Below, piece after piece: positions 27,742 through 37,900 of a stretch of DNA of 64,000 bases (positions are counted from its first letter, which is position 1; each line of letters begins with the position of its first letter). The DNA is from Streptomyces venezuelae ATCC 10712 (GTDB lineage: Bacteria > Actinomycetota > Actinomycetes > Streptomycetales > Streptomycetaceae): positions 2,542,001 to 2,606,000 of the forward strand of contig NZ_CP029197.1 in assembly GCF_008639165.1 (NCBI RefSeq). The letters are read 5' to 3'. Made by a program: the position numbers and the translations under genes. The notes under the pieces are model-generated. The model was not told the DNA's origin. It saw only the letters and a program-made list of their open reading frames with translations, and made no database searches.

Positions 27742-30517
27742 GGGTGCCGCCTTCGAAAAAAGCATCGACCACCATCTTGCTGGCGTGGCCGGTCTCGTAC
27801 GAGCAGAACATTTCCTGGAAGCGCGCGTACCGCTGGGCGTGGCGCTCCTGGGTGCCCTCCAGGTCCCGGACGGCCGCCGCGAGGTCCTCGGTCGTCGTCA
27901 GCATCGGACCGGGCGCGATCTCCTCGAGGTCGTAGTACGTGCCGCGGTCGCCGCCCTTGTACGCCTCGTAGTCGTCCGTGTAGAGCAGGATCGGGCGGCC
28001 GGTGTTGGCGTAGTCGAACATCAGCGACGAGTAGTCCGTGAGGACGGCGTCCGAGGCCAGCATCACGTCGTTGATGTCGGCGTAGGAGGAGCCGTCGCGG
28101 AGGAAGTGACCCAGCTCCGGGGCGATCTTGAACCGGTCGTACGGGTGGGTCCGCACGACGATGATCCACTCGTCCGACAGGTGCGGGGCCAGCGCCTCCA
28201 GGTCGACCCGGACCGACTGGCCGGTGCGGCGGGCGGCGTCGCGGAACGTCGGCGCGTAGAGCAGCACCTTCTTGCCGGCCGGGATGTTCAGCGCCTCACG
28301 GACCTCGGCGGCCCTGGCCTGCTGCTCGGGCTCGGCCCAGCGCACCAGCACGTCGTTGCGCGGGTAGCCGGAGCGGATCAGGTCCGCGGAGACCTCGAAG
28401 GCCGGGACGAAGGTCTTCTCGAACTCCGCGCTGGGGCAGACGAGCGCGTCCCAGCGGCCCACGGCCGCGCGGAATCGCTCCTTCTCGATCTCCGAGGCGC
28501 CGCGCAGCGACGGCACGTCGAAGCCCATCGCCTTGAAGGTCTGGCCGTGCCAGGTCTGCAGGTACCGGGTGCCCTTCGGCTTCCGGTACAGGTACGGCAG
28601 GTTGTGCGAGTCGACCCAGAAGGTGGCCCGGGCCAGCGCCCGCCCGTAGGCGAAGCTGCCGCGCTTGACGAGCGTCACGTCCTCCGGGAAGGACGAGCGG
28701 TCGCCGGAGTACGCCCAGACCACGTCGATCGGGAGGTTGCGGCGCTTGAGCTCCTCGTAGATGTAGCGCGGGCTGTCGGCGTAACCGCGGCCCTCCATCG
28801 CCTCGAACACGGCGAGGCTGCGCTTGCGCGGGAGCTTGGACACGGCGTCGTACGCGGTGGCCTTGCCCTCGTTGCCGACGAGGATCTTCCTGACCTTGCC
28901 GACCTTGCCCTTGGCCTTGCGGGCGTAGGGGCCGAGCGGTTCGAGGGACTTCAGGAAACCGGACCGCTGCCAGGTCACCTCAAGACGGCCGGCACCCTTC
29001 TGCTCCGCCTTGACGCGCAGGTGGTGGATGCCGAACTTGTGGTACGTGACCGTGGCGCGGAAGTCCGGCTGGTCGTGCTTGGCCAGCAGGATGTCCGTAC
29101 GGCCGGCGCCGTCGCGCTCCAGGGCGACCACCGGGTGGCGGCGCGTCGCGACGCCCGCCTTGCCGACGGGGACCTTGCGCAGGTCGATCTCGGCCTTGGA
29201 GACGTACTGGCCCTCGCCCTCCGGGCGCAGCGTCAGCGGCACCGTGAGCGGCTTCTTGTGCGCGGCCAGCTTCACCGAGGCCTTGGTGCCCTCGACGATC
29301 AGACCCGCCGGGTCGTACGTGTGGATCTCCAGGCGCAGCACCGGGCCGAGCATCGTCACGGAGGTCAGCTCGTGCCGGATGCGGCCGGTGGCGAGCACCT
29401 GCTCGCGCAGGTACCACTCGCTGATGTCCAGCTCGCTGCGGCTCGCCTCGTCGGCGGGGGCGACCGCGCCCCAGTAGGTGACGTCGCCCTCGTCCGTCGC
29501 GAAGCGCGGGGCGAGCTGCGGCCGGCCCAGCTGGCGGGCGGCGATCTGGAGCTCCTCCAGGCGGCCGGTGCGCAGCAGGTGGATGCAGATGCGCTCCTCG
29601 CGGGAGAGCCGGGCGAAGGTCTCGTCGGAGATCTCGTCCAGGTACGGGTTCACCACCTCGGCGAACTCGGCGATCCACTCCAGGTCACGGAAGGGCAGGT
29701 CGCCCAGGTAGAGACGGAAGTCGTGGCGGAGGAACTTGTAGTCCTTCTCCGCGCGCAGCTCCGCGCGGCCGTTCTCCTCGAACCAGGCGTCGATGAGCCG
29801 GGCCACGCCGATGCGGTCCGCGACGTTCTGGATCTTGTGACGGCTGGAGGAGATGGAGACGCTCTCCGGCGCGAGACGCCAGACGTAGACCGACCACGGG
29901 ACGACGGCGAAGGACTCCGCGAGCGAGAAGGCCTGCGCGGAGAACAGCTGGTCCTCGTAGTGGATGCCCTCGGGGAAGGTGAGCGCGTTGTCCCGGATGA
30001 AGGCGGTCCGGTAGAGCTTGTTCGTCGACAGGTGGTCGAAGAAGTACTCGGGGCGCTCGGCGATGCCGTTCACGACCCGCTTCTCGGTGAAGAGGTGCGG
30101 ATACCAGAGGCCGGTGGTGTTCGTCTCCTCGAAGAGACGGGTCACCTCACCGGTGACGAAGTCGACGCCGGTCTCCTCGGCCACGAGCAGCAGGCTCTTG
30201 CAGGCGTGCCGCGGCAGCTCGTCGTCACTGTCCAGGAACATGACGTACGGCGCGCGCGCGACCTCGATGCCGCGGTTGCGGGGCGCGCTGCAGCCACCAC
30301 TGTTCTGCTCCAGGCGGACGTAGCGCACGCGCGGGTCGGACGCCTCCAGGGCGCGCGCCACGCCCTCGGTGCCATCGGTCGAACAGTCGTCGGCGATGAT
30401 CACTTCGAGGTTGTTCAGGGTCTGGTCGAGAAGTGACCGAACCGCTCGCGGGAGCCGTTCCTCATCGTTGTAGACGATGACGACGACGCTCACATCAGGG
30501 ACGTCGCTAGTCGGCAT
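27734..30517 (-). CDS. Bifunctional GT2 glycosyltransferase / CDP-glycerol glycerophosphotransferase (TagB/TagF-like)
   Basis: 927 residues. Residues about 8-230 are a GT2 domain (VSVVVIVYNDEERLPRAVRS, DDCSTDGT, LDSDDE). The middle (about 330-540) is a beta-rich linker. The C-terminal 380 residues are a CDP-glycerol:poly(glycerophosphate) transferase domain with TRYLQTWHGQTFKAMG, LYAPTFRD and TDYSSLMFDYA. Such enzymes polymerise teichoic-acid-like chains on the inner membrane face. The fusion suggests alternating sugar and polyol-phosphate addition, consistent with the poly-diglycosylphosphate known in S. coelicolor. GAGAGGA precedes the ATG at 30517. Confidence 0.9.
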   Translation of the reverse strand: MPTSDVPDVSVVVIVYNDEERLPRAVRSLLDQTLNNLEVIIADDCSTDGTEGVARALEASDPRVRYVRLEQNSGGCSAPRNRGIEVARAPYVMFLDSDDELPRHACKSLLLVAEETGVDFVTGEVTRLFEETNTTGLWYPHLFTEKRVVNGIAERPEYFFDHLSTNKLYRTAFIRDNALTFPEGIHYEDQLFSAQAFSLAESFAVVPWSVYVWRLAPESVSISSSRHKIQNVADRIGVARLIDAWFEENGRAELRAEKDYKFLRHDFRLYLGDLPFRDLEWIAEFAEVVNPYLDEISDETFARLSREERICIHLLRTGRLEELQIAARQLGRPQLAPRFATDEGDVTYWGAVAPADEASRSELDISEWYLREQVLATGRIRHELTSVTMLGPVLRLEIHTYDPAGLIVEGTKASVKLAAHKKPLTVPLTLRPEGEGQYVSKAEIDLRKVPVGKAGVATRRHPVVALERDGAGRTDILLAKHDQPDFRATVTYHKFGIHHLRVKAEQKGAGRLEVTWQRSGFLKSLEPLGPYARKAKGKVGKVRKILVGNEGKATAYDAVSKLPRKRSLAVFEAMEGRGYADSPRYIYEELKRRNLPIDVVWAYSGDRSSFPEDVTLVKRGSFAYGRALARATFWVDSHNLPYLYRKPKGTRYLQTWHGQTFKAMGFDVPSLRGASEIEKERFRAAVGRWDALVCPSAEFEKTFVPAFEVSADLIRSGYPRNDVLVRWAEPEQQARAAEVREALNIPAGKKVLLYAPTFRDAARRTGQSVRVDLEALAPHLSDEWIIVVRTHPYDRFKIAPELGHFLRDGSSYADINDVMLASDAVLTDYSSLMFDYANTGRPILLYTDDYEAYKGGDRGTYYDLEEIAPGPMLTTTEDLAAAVRDLEGTQERHAQRYARFQEMFCSYETGHASKMVVDAFFEGGTHD

Positions 30518-30725
30518 CCAAGTCCTCTCACAATTGCGGGCGGCAACATCCGGCACGCGTCCCGGCCGGGCGCGGCGCTGTCCGCGCCGTGGTCAACGGC
30601 GCAGTACTGCCTTCAGTGGTGAAGGGTGCCGCCCCGCGATGTTCGGCGAGGGCCACCCGGCGACCGGAAAGAATACCGGCAGGAGGAATTGTTCCATACC
30701 TGCTCTCCCGGGCCTTCGGTGATGT

Positions 30726-32399
30726 TCACCGCATGGCAAACAGCCTCTTGAAACGCCCGGACATCACCTGACGTGCGCCGACCGCGCCGCCCGCGAACCG
30801 CAGGACCAGCCCCCGGCGCGCCGAGGCGACGACCTGGACAAGGAGCACCCGGCCGAGCCGACCCAGCACCACGCCACGCCGGCCGACATACCCCTGCGGG
30901 GCCCTGACCTCGGCGTTTCCGGTCGATCCGTCCGCGTACCGCAGCTCGGCGTGGACCGACCAGGCCGCGAGCCGGCCCGCCCGCAGCAGCTTCGAGGTGG
31001 GCAGCGTCACAGTGGCCGTCCAGCCCTCGTCCGCCGGGAGCAGCGGCGCGTCGACCGGCAGCTCGGCCGCCGACACCCGCTCGGTGAACACCACCCGGAC
31101 GCCCGTGGGGCCCAGCGCGGCGACACGCCCGTACAGATCGTGGACGGTCACGGTCAGCCGGGTCGACGCGCCGACGGCCACGGAGCCGTCGACCGCCACG
31201 GGCAGCTCGGCGGCCGCCAGCTCCGCGAGACCCTCCAGGGGTACGTCGGCGGGGGCGGCGGCCAGCACCGGCGCACCGTCCTCGGCGCGCCGGTACGGGG
31301 GGACCAGCCGGGGCAGCGGCGCTGCCAGCTCGACGAACCGGGTCAGCTCCCGCCCCTCGGGAACGGCGGTCAGCGCCGTCAGCGCGGCGTGCAGCCAGCG
31401 CGACGGCGCCCGGGCCGCGGAGACCGCGGCGGCCTCGAAACCTGCCAGGTGGGCACGGGTGACCGTCCACCAGTCGGCCCGGTAGGCGGCGGTCCGCTGC
31501 GGCAGCTCGCGCAGGTACATGGGGAGGTCGTAGTCGAGGAACTTCGTCTGCGCGGCGGCGGCGAGCGCGGGGCGCCCCGCCGTGCGGAACACGTCGACGA
31601 CGGCGGCGTGCGCGGCGATGCGGTGCTCCCAGTTGGCCAGGGAGGCGCGCCGCAGCGAGATCGACAGGGTCGCGGCCTGCCGGCGCACGTGCCACACGTA
31701 GACCGGCACGTCGGTGACGGCGAGCCGGGGGGCGGCGGCCTGGACGCGGGCGCTGAAGACGAAGTCCTCGTAGTGGAAGGCGCCGTCGGGGAAGCGGATG
31801 GCGTGCCGGTCGAGGAAGTCGCGCCGGTAGAGCTTGTTGACGGAGAGGGTGTCGAGGACGAACTCGGGGTGCTTCTCGACGCCCTCGATCACGGTGCCGG
31901 GGAGCGTGGCGCCCTGGGACACGTCGTACAGCGAGGGTGCCCAGACGGTCTCCCGGCCCTCGGGGAGCTCGCGCCGCACGCAGATCCCGGCGACGACGTC
32001 CGCGCGCTCCTCGGCGGCGACGGCGAGCAGGCCGTCGACGGCGCCGGGCAGCAGCAGGTCGTCGCTGTCGAGGAACAGGACGTAGGGGTGGACGGCCGCG
32101 GCGATGCCGTCGTTGCGGGGGGTGCCGCAGCCGCCGCTGTTCTCCGTCCGGACCAGCGGCCTGACCCGCGGCTCACCGGCGAACGCGGCGAGCACCTCGG
32201 GCGTGGCGTCCCCGGAGGCGTCGTCGACGACGAGCACCTCACCGACCGCCTCGCCCTGGGCGAGGGCGGAACGGATGGCGTCGGCGACGTGCGCGGCGTC
32301 GTTGTACGCGATGACGACCACACTGACTGCGCTGCCGGCACTGCCAGGACTGACGGCACCGTCACGCGCGGGGGCCTGCGGCCGGGGGCTCTCACTCAC
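30726..32399 (-). CDS. GT2 glycosyltransferase with C-terminal accessory domain
   Basis: 557 residues. The GT2 domain (about 25-260) has VSVVVIAYNDAAHVADAIRS, VVDDASGDATPE, LDSDD and the FHYEDFVFSARV acidic motif. The C-terminal half resembles the linker region of the downstream fusion protein (beta-rich, HDLYGRVAALGPTGVRV). It lacks the CDP-glycerol transferase domain, so the two genes look like relatives in which one has only the GT2 part. GTG start at 32399. Probably adds a sugar to the same wall glycopolymer. Confidence 0.88.
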   Translation of the reverse strand: MSESPRPQAPARDGAVSPGSAGSAVSVVVIAYNDAAHVADAIRSALAQGEAVGEVLVVDDASGDATPEVLAAFAGEPRVRPLVRTENSGGCGTPRNDGIAAAVHPYVLFLDSDDLLLPGAVDGLLAVAAEERADVVAGICVRRELPEGRETVWAPSLYDVSQGATLPGTVIEGVEKHPEFVLDTLSVNKLYRRDFLDRHAIRFPDGAFHYEDFVFSARVQAAAPRLAVTDVPVYVWHVRRQAATLSISLRRASLANWEHRIAAHAAVVDVFRTAGRPALAAAAQTKFLDYDLPMYLRELPQRTAAYRADWWTVTRAHLAGFEAAAVSAARAPSRWLHAALTALTAVPEGRELTRFVELAAPLPRLVPPYRRAEDGAPVLAAAPADVPLEGLAELAAAELPVAVDGSVAVGASTRLTVTVHDLYGRVAALGPTGVRVVFTERVSAAELPVDAPLLPADEGWTATVTLPTSKLLRAGRLAAWSVHAELRYADGSTGNAEVRAPQGYVGRRGVVLGRLGRVLLVQVVASARRGLVLRFAGGAVGARQVMSGRFKRLFAMR

Positions 32400-32508
32400 C
32401 CGTGAATCCTACGTGCCCCCCACCGGTCCCCCAGGAGACCGATCCCCCCACACGAAACCGGCCGGACACCCAGAGGCGCCCGACCGGCCGACACGGCTCA
32501 TCCGTCCC

Positions 32509-32542
32509 GGACCGGGCGGTCCCGACGGACTGCGCCCGGTCC
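32509..32542 (-). terminator. obgE terminator
   Basis: GGACCGGGCG (32509-32518) pairs with CGCCCGGTCC (32533-32542), 23 bp beyond the obgE stop on the minus strand. Confidence 0.7.
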
Positions 32543-32545
32543 CGT

Positions 32546-32585
32546 TAGAACGGGTCCAACTCGTCTAGAACGGGTCGAACTCGTC
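32546..32585. repeat. 20-bp tandem duplication at the obgE stop codon
   Basis: TAGAACGGGTCCAACTCGTC and TAGAACGGGTCGAACTCGTC are adjacent (19 of 20 identical). The second copy encodes the last residues (DEFDPF) of ObgE. Confidence 0.85.
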
Positions 32586-34004
32586 GTACTCGCGCTGCGC
32601 GTCGTCGCGCTCCGCCTCGCGGTCGCGGCGGCGCTGGGCCGCGGGGCGGGGGGCCTCAAGGCGGTGGTCCTCGCCTCGGCGGCCGAGCATTTCGGCGCCC
32701 GCCATCATCGAGGGCTCCCAGTCGAAGACGACCGCGTTCTCCTCGGAGCCGATCGCGACGCCGTCGCCCGCGCGGGCGCCCGCCTTCATCAGCTGGTCCT
32801 CGACGCCGAGGCGGTTGAGGCGGTCGGCCAGGTAGCCCACGGCCTCGTCGTTGTTGAAGTCGGTCTGGCGGACCCAGCGCTCCGGCTTCTCGCCGCGCAC
32901 CCGGTACACCTCCTCCGCCTCGTCGTAGGTGACCGTGAAGCCCGCGTCGTCGACGGCCTTCGGACGGATGACGATGCGGGTCGCCTCCTCCTTCGGCTTG
33001 GACGCGCGCGCCTCGCCGACGATGCCCGCGAGGGCGAAGGAGAGCTCCTTGAGGCCGAGGCGGGCCACGGCGGAGACCTCGAACACCTGGTAGCCGCGCT
33101 CTTCCAGCTCCGGGCGGATCATGTCCGCGAGGTCCTGGCCGTCGGGGATGTCGACCTTGTTGAGCACGACGATGCGCGGCCGGTCGTCCAGGCCGCCGTA
33201 CTGCCGCAGCTCCTCCTCGATGATGTCGAGGTCGGTGACCGGGTCACGGTCCGATTCGAGCGTCGCGGTGTCCAGGACGTGCACCAGCACCGAGCAGCGC
33301 TCCACGTGGCGGAGGAACTCCAGGCCCAGGCCGCGGCCCTGGCTGGCGCCGGGGATGAGGCCCGGCACGTCGGCGATCGTGTAGACGGTGGAACCGGCCG
33401 TGACGACGCCCAGGTTGGGGACGAGGGTGGTGAAGGGGTAGTCCGCGATCTTCGGCTTGGCGGCCGAGAGGACCGAGATCAGCGAGGACTTGCCGGCGCT
33501 CGGGTAGCCGACGAGGGCCACGTCGGCGACGGTCTTGAGCTCCAGGACGATGTCCCGCGCCTCACCGGGCTCGCCGAGGAGCGCGAAGCCGGGGGCCTTG
33601 CGGCGCGCGGAGGACAGCGCGGCGTTGCCGAGGCCGCCGCGGCCGCCCTGGCCGGCCACGAAGGTGGTGCCCTGGCCGACGAGGTCGGCGAGCACGTTGC
33701 CCTGCTTGTCGAGGACGACGGTGCCGTCGGGCACGTTCAGGACGAGGTCCTGGCCGTCCTTGCCGGAGCGGTTGTCACCGGCACCGGGCTGGCCGTTGGT
33801 GGCCTTGCGGTGCGGGGAGTGGTGGTAGTCGAGAAGCGTGGTGACGGCCTGGTCGACGACCAGGATCACATCGCCGCCGCGGCCGCCGTTCCCGCCGTCG
33901 GGCCCGCCGAGCGGCTTGAACTTCTCCCGGTGGACGGAGGCGCAGCCGTGGCCTCCGTTACCCGCGGCGACATGCAGCTCGACGCGGTCCACGAAGGTGG
34001 TCAT
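32565..34004 (-). CDS. obgE: GTPase ObgE/CgtA
   Basis: 479 residues. The Obg glycine-rich fold is N-terminal ([35 protein letters not shown]). The G domain has [12 protein letters not shown] near residue 165, [10 protein letters not shown] and NKVD. The OCT domain (about 340-425, [18 protein letters not shown]) and an acidic/basic tail follow. Obg assists 50S assembly and, in Streptomyces, influences aerial growth through GTP sensing. Third gene of the rplU-rpmA-obgE operon, 105 bp after rpmA with an intervening hairpin. Confidence 0.97.
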   Translation of the reverse strand: MTTFVDRVELHVAAGNGGHGCASVHREKFKPLGGPDGGNGGRGGDVILVVDQAVTTLLDYHHSPHRKATNGQPGAGDNRSGKDGQDLVLNVPDGTVVLDKQGNVLADLVGQGTTFVAGQGGRGGLGNAALSSARRKAPGFALLGEPGEARDIVLELKTVADVALVGYPSAGKSSLISVLSAAKPKIADYPFTTLVPNLGVVTAGSTVYTIADVPGLIPGASQGRGLGLEFLRHVERCSVLVHVLDTATLESDRDPVTDLDIIEEELRQYGGLDDRPRIVVLNKVDIPDGQDLADMIRPELEERGYQVFEVSAVARLGLKELSFALAGIVGEARASKPKEEATRIVIRPKAVDDAGFTVTYDEAEEVYRVRGEKPERWVRQTDFNNDEAVGYLADRLNRLGVEDQLMKAGARAGDGVAIGSEENAVVFDWEPSMMAGAEMLGRRGEDHRLEAPRPAAQRRRDREAERDDAQREYDEFDPF

Positions 34005-34056
34005 GGTGGTGCCTCCATCTGAATACGTACGGAATGTCTATCTAGTAACACGCGAA

Positions 34057-34095
34057 AGGCGGACCCGCTTCCCGACCGGGAAGTGAGGTCCGCCT
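34057..34095 (-). terminator. Hairpin between rpmA and obgE
   Basis: AGGCGGACC (34057-34065) pairs with GGTCCGCCT (34087-34095), with an inner CTTCCC/GGGAAG stem. It lies 14 bp after the rpmA stop. It may end most ribosomal-protein transcripts and let a fraction continue into obgE. Confidence 0.7.
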
Positions 34096-34109
34096 CCGCA
34101 AAGATCCGA

Positions 34110-34364
34110 TCAGGCGACCGGAACGATGTTCACGACCTTGCGGCCACGGTGGGTGCCGAACTGCACCGCGCCGGCCTGCAGGGCGAACAGCGTGTCGTCG
34201 CCACCGCGACCGACACCCGAGCCCGGGTGGAAGTGGGTGCCACGCTGGCGGACCAGGATCTCACCCGCGTTGACGGCCTGACCGCCGAAGCGCTTCACGC
34301 CGAGCCGCTGGGCATTCGAGTCGCGCCCGTTCCGGGTGGACGATGCGCCCTTCTTGTGTGCCAT
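34110..34364 (-). CDS. rpmA: Ribosomal protein bL27
   Basis: 84 residues, normal length. [20 protein letters not shown], then [20 protein letters not shown] and [20 protein letters not shown]. The N-terminal tail reaches the peptidyl-transferase centre in the 50S subunit; there is no Firmicutes-type cleavable leader. Follows rplU by 13 bp. Confidence 0.98.
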   Translation of the reverse strand: MAHKKGASSTRNGRDSNAQRLGVKRFGGQAVNAGEILVRQRGTHFHPGSGVGRGGDDTLFALQAGAVQFGTHRGRKVVNIVPVA

Positions 34365-34377
34365 GTCTCAGTCCCTC

Positions 34378-34698
34378 TTACTTCGCAGCCGCGGGGATAC
34401 CGGTGACCTTGATCGCCGTGTACTGCTGACGGTGACCCTGGCGACGGCGGTAGCCGGTCTTGTTCTTGTAGCGCAGGATGTCGATCTTGGCGCCCTTGTG
34501 GTGGTCCACGACCTCGGCCGTGACCTTGATGCCGGCCAGGACCCACGGGTCGCTGGTCACGGCGTCGCCGTCGACAACGAGCAGGGTCGAGAGCTCGACC
34601 GTGTCGCCAACCTTGGCAGTGGAAATCTTGTCAACCTCAACGATGTCGCCGACAGCAACCTTGTGCTGGCGACCACCGCTGCGCACGATGGCGTACAC
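34378..34698 (-). CDS. rplU: Ribosomal protein bL21
   Basis: 106 residues: [20 protein letters not shown], then [20 protein letters not shown], the C-terminal signature. 50S protein binding 23S rRNA. First gene of the rplU-rpmA-obgE operon, with a strong promoter about 160 bp upstream and a long untranslated leader. Confidence 0.98.
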   Translation of the reverse strand: MYAIVRSGGRQHKVAVGDIVEVDKISTAKVGDTVELSTLLVVDGDAVTSDPWVLAGIKVTAEVVDHHKGAKIDILRYKNKTGYRRRQGHRQQYTAIKVTGIPAAAK

Positions 34699-34856
34699 GC
34701 GGATCTCTCTCTCACTCGGGATCGAAACCTCTGAAGCCAGCCGCTCACACGGACCCGAGGGCCCGCGGCGTTCCGGAATCGGACGAGCGGCCTCTCCCGA
34801 CGAGCGGGAGGGAGGTGCTCAGAGGCGCGGCGCGTCGATAGACACGCCGACGGTCT

Positions 34857-34886
34857 AGGTTACGGGCGGCTGCCTGGGAGGGTCAA
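34857..34886 (-). promoter_or_regulatory. Promoter of rplU-rpmA-obgE
   Basis: -35 TTGACC (34881-34886), 18-bp spacer, -10 TAACCT (34857-34862). Near-consensus for HrdB. It leaves a leader of about 150 nt before rplU, which includes a CTCCC...GGGAG hairpin. Confidence 0.8.
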
Positions 34887-34898
34887 ATTCGCCCGTGC

Positions 34899-34933
34899 GG
34901 TACGGGCCGCCCCGGCAGGGGGCGGCCCGTACC
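34899..34933 (-). terminator. rne terminator
   Basis: A 15-bp stem centred on TACGGGCCGCCCC (34901-34913) and GGGGCGGCCCGTA (34919-34931). It lies six bases after the rne stop and just before the rplU -35. Confidence 0.88.
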
Positions 34934-34939
34934 CGCCGG

Positions 34940-37900
34940 TCAGTCCTGGGCCGGGGCGGCGGTCTTCTCCGCCGCCTTCTTGGCCGGGGCCTTCTTGGCG
35001 GTGGTCTTCTTCGCCGCGGTCTTCTTGGTCGCCGCCGTCTTCTTGGTGGCGGCCTTCTTGGCCGTGGTCTTCTTCGCCGCGGTCTTGCGCGCCGCCGTCT
35101 TCTTGACGGGGGCGGGCTCGGCCTCGGCCTCGGCCTCGGTGGCGGCCTCCGCGGGAGCCTCGGCCGGGGCCGTGGTCACCACGACGACGGCCGCCTCCTC
35201 GGCGCCCGAGGGCGAACCGGCGGGAGCGGTGGCCTTACGGACCACCCGGCGGCGGGCACGCGGCGGGGCGGCCACGGGGGCGTCCTCCACCACGGGCTCG
35301 GCGACCGGCTCGGCGACGGCCTCGGCGGCCGGCTCCGGCGCCACGACGGGCTCCGGCTCCGGGGCGGCCTCGACGACCGGCTCGACGACGACCGGCGCGG
35401 CGGCCGGCTCCGAGGTCGAGACGACCGGGGAGGTCGCCCGGCGGGTGGCCCGGCGACGGCCGCGCGGGGCCGGGGCGGCCTCCTCGGCCACCGGCTCGGC
35501 GACCGGCGCCGTGACGGTCTCGACGACCGCCTCGACGACCGGCTCGGCGACCGGCTCCGGCGTCGCCACCGGCTCCGGCGTCGGCTCGGCCTTCGGCGTC
35601 GGCTCGAAGTCGACCGCCTCGGTCTCCACCACCGGCCGCGTGGCGACCGGCGCGGACACCCGGCGGGTGGCGCGACGGCGGCCACGGCCGCGCGTGGCGG
35701 CCGCCTCCGCCTCGGCGACGGAGCCGTACAGCTCCTCGTCCGCGCCGATCGGCTCGGGCAGGGCGACCGGGGCGGCCAGTTCGGCGGCGACCTCGGCCTC
35801 GGTCTCGGTCTCGGCGGCCTCCAGGGCCTCCGGCGCCTCGGCGTGCTCGTGCTCGTGGACGTGCTCGGCGCCGCCGCGGCCGCGCTTCTTCGAGCGCTTG
35901 CCGCCGCCACCGCCACCGGCGGTGGTCGGCTGCTCCATGTGCACGATGACACCGCGGCCGTTGCAGTGGACGCAGGTCTCCGAGAAGGACTCGAGGAGGC
36001 CCTGGCCGACCCGCTTGCGGGTCATCTGCACCAGGCCCAGCGAGGTGACCTCGGCCACCTGGTGCTTGGTCCGGTCCCGGCCCAGGCACTCCAGGAGGCG
36101 ACGCAGGACAAGGTCGCGGTTGGACTCCAGGACCATGTCGATGAAGTCGATGACGACGATGCCGCCGAGGTCACGGAGGCGCAGCTGGCGCACGATCTCC
36201 TCGGCCGCTTCGAGGTTGTTCCTCGTCACGGTCTCTTCGAGGTTGCCGCCCTGGCCGGTGAACTTGCCGGTGTTGACGTCGACGACGATCATCGCCTCGG
36301 TCTTGTCGATCACCAGCGAGCCGCCGCTGGGCAGCCAGACCTTGCGGTCGAGCGCCTTCATCAGCTGCTCGTCGATCCGGTACGTCGCGAAGACGTCGAC
36401 CTCGCTCGTCCACTTGGACAGGCGGTCGGTCAGGTCCGGGGCGACGTGGTGGACGTAGCCGTGGATGGTCTCCCACGCCTCGTCACCGCTGACGATGACC
36501 TTGGAGAAGTCCTCGTTGAAGATGTCGCGGACGACCCGGACGGTCATGTCCGGCTCGCCGTAGAGCAGCGTCGGGGCGTTGCCGCTCTTCGCCTTCTTCT
36601 GGATGTCCTCCCACTGCGCCTGCAGTCGCTCGACGTCACGGCGCAGCTCGTCCTCGCTCGCGCCCTCGGCGGCGGTGCGCACGATGACGCCCGCGTCCTC
36701 GGGGACGATCTTCTTGAGGATGGTCTTGAGACGGGCGCGCTCGGTGTCCGGGAGCTTGCGGCTGATGCCGGTCATCGAGCCCTCGGGGACGTACACGAGG
36801 TAGCGGCCCGGCAGGGAGACCTGGCTGGTCAGACGGGCGCCCTTGTGGCCGATCGGGTCCTTCGTCACCTGGACGAGGACCGACTGGCCGGACTTGAGGG
36901 CGGTCTCGATGCGGCGCGGGCCGTTGCCCATGCCGAGCGCCTCGAAGTTGACCTCACCGGCGTACAGGACGGCGTTGCGGCCCTTGCCGATGTCGACGAA
37001 GGCGGCCTCCATGGACGGCAGGACGTTCTGGACCTTGCCCAGGTAGACGTTGCCGACGTACGAGGTGGCCTGCTCCTTGTTGACGTAGTGCTCGACGAGC
37101 ACGTTGTCTTCCAGGACGCCGATCTGGGTGCGCTCGCCGCTCTGGCGGACGACCATGACGCGCTCGACGGCCTCGCGGCGGGCCAGGAACTCGGCCTCGG
37201 TGATGATCGGGACGCGGCGGCGGCCCTGCTCGCGGCCCTCGCGGCGGCGCTGCTTCTTGGCCTCGAGGCGGGTCGAGCCCTTGATGGACTGGACCTCGTC
37301 GGCGCCGGTGCCGGGCTCGGCCTTCTCGCGGGCCGGGCGGGGCTCGCGGACCTTGACGACCGTGCGGACGCCTTCCTCGTCGGCGCCCTCGACGTCGGCG
37401 GAGGCGTCCCCGCTGCGACGGCGGCGACGGCGACGGCGGCGGGAGCTGCTGGAGCCGCCGCCGAAGGCCTCGGCCTCCTCGTGCTCCTCCTCGCCGTCCT
37501 CGGTCTCCTCGGTCTCGTCGGAGTCGTCGGAGCGCGGCTCCTCGCCCTCCTCGGACTCCTCGGCCTCGGTGAGCTCACCGCGACGGCGGCGACGGCCGCC
37601 ACGACGGCGACGGCGGGACGGGCGGTCCTCGTACTCGTCCGACTCCTCGGCCTCGGCGGCCGCGGTGTCCTCGTCGCCCTCGATCTCGTCGGCGACGGCC
37701 TCGACCTCGGGCTCGTCGGCGACGGTGGCCGGGACGGGCTCGACGGCGACGGGCTCGCCGCGACGGCGACGACGACGGCGGGAGCCGGTCTCGACGGGCT
37801 CGGGGGCCTCCACGGCCTCGGCCGGGGCGGCCTCCGTCTCCTCGACGAGCTCCTCGTCCTCCGGCTCCACCGCGGCGGCGGCGGCCGCGGCGGCCGTCTC

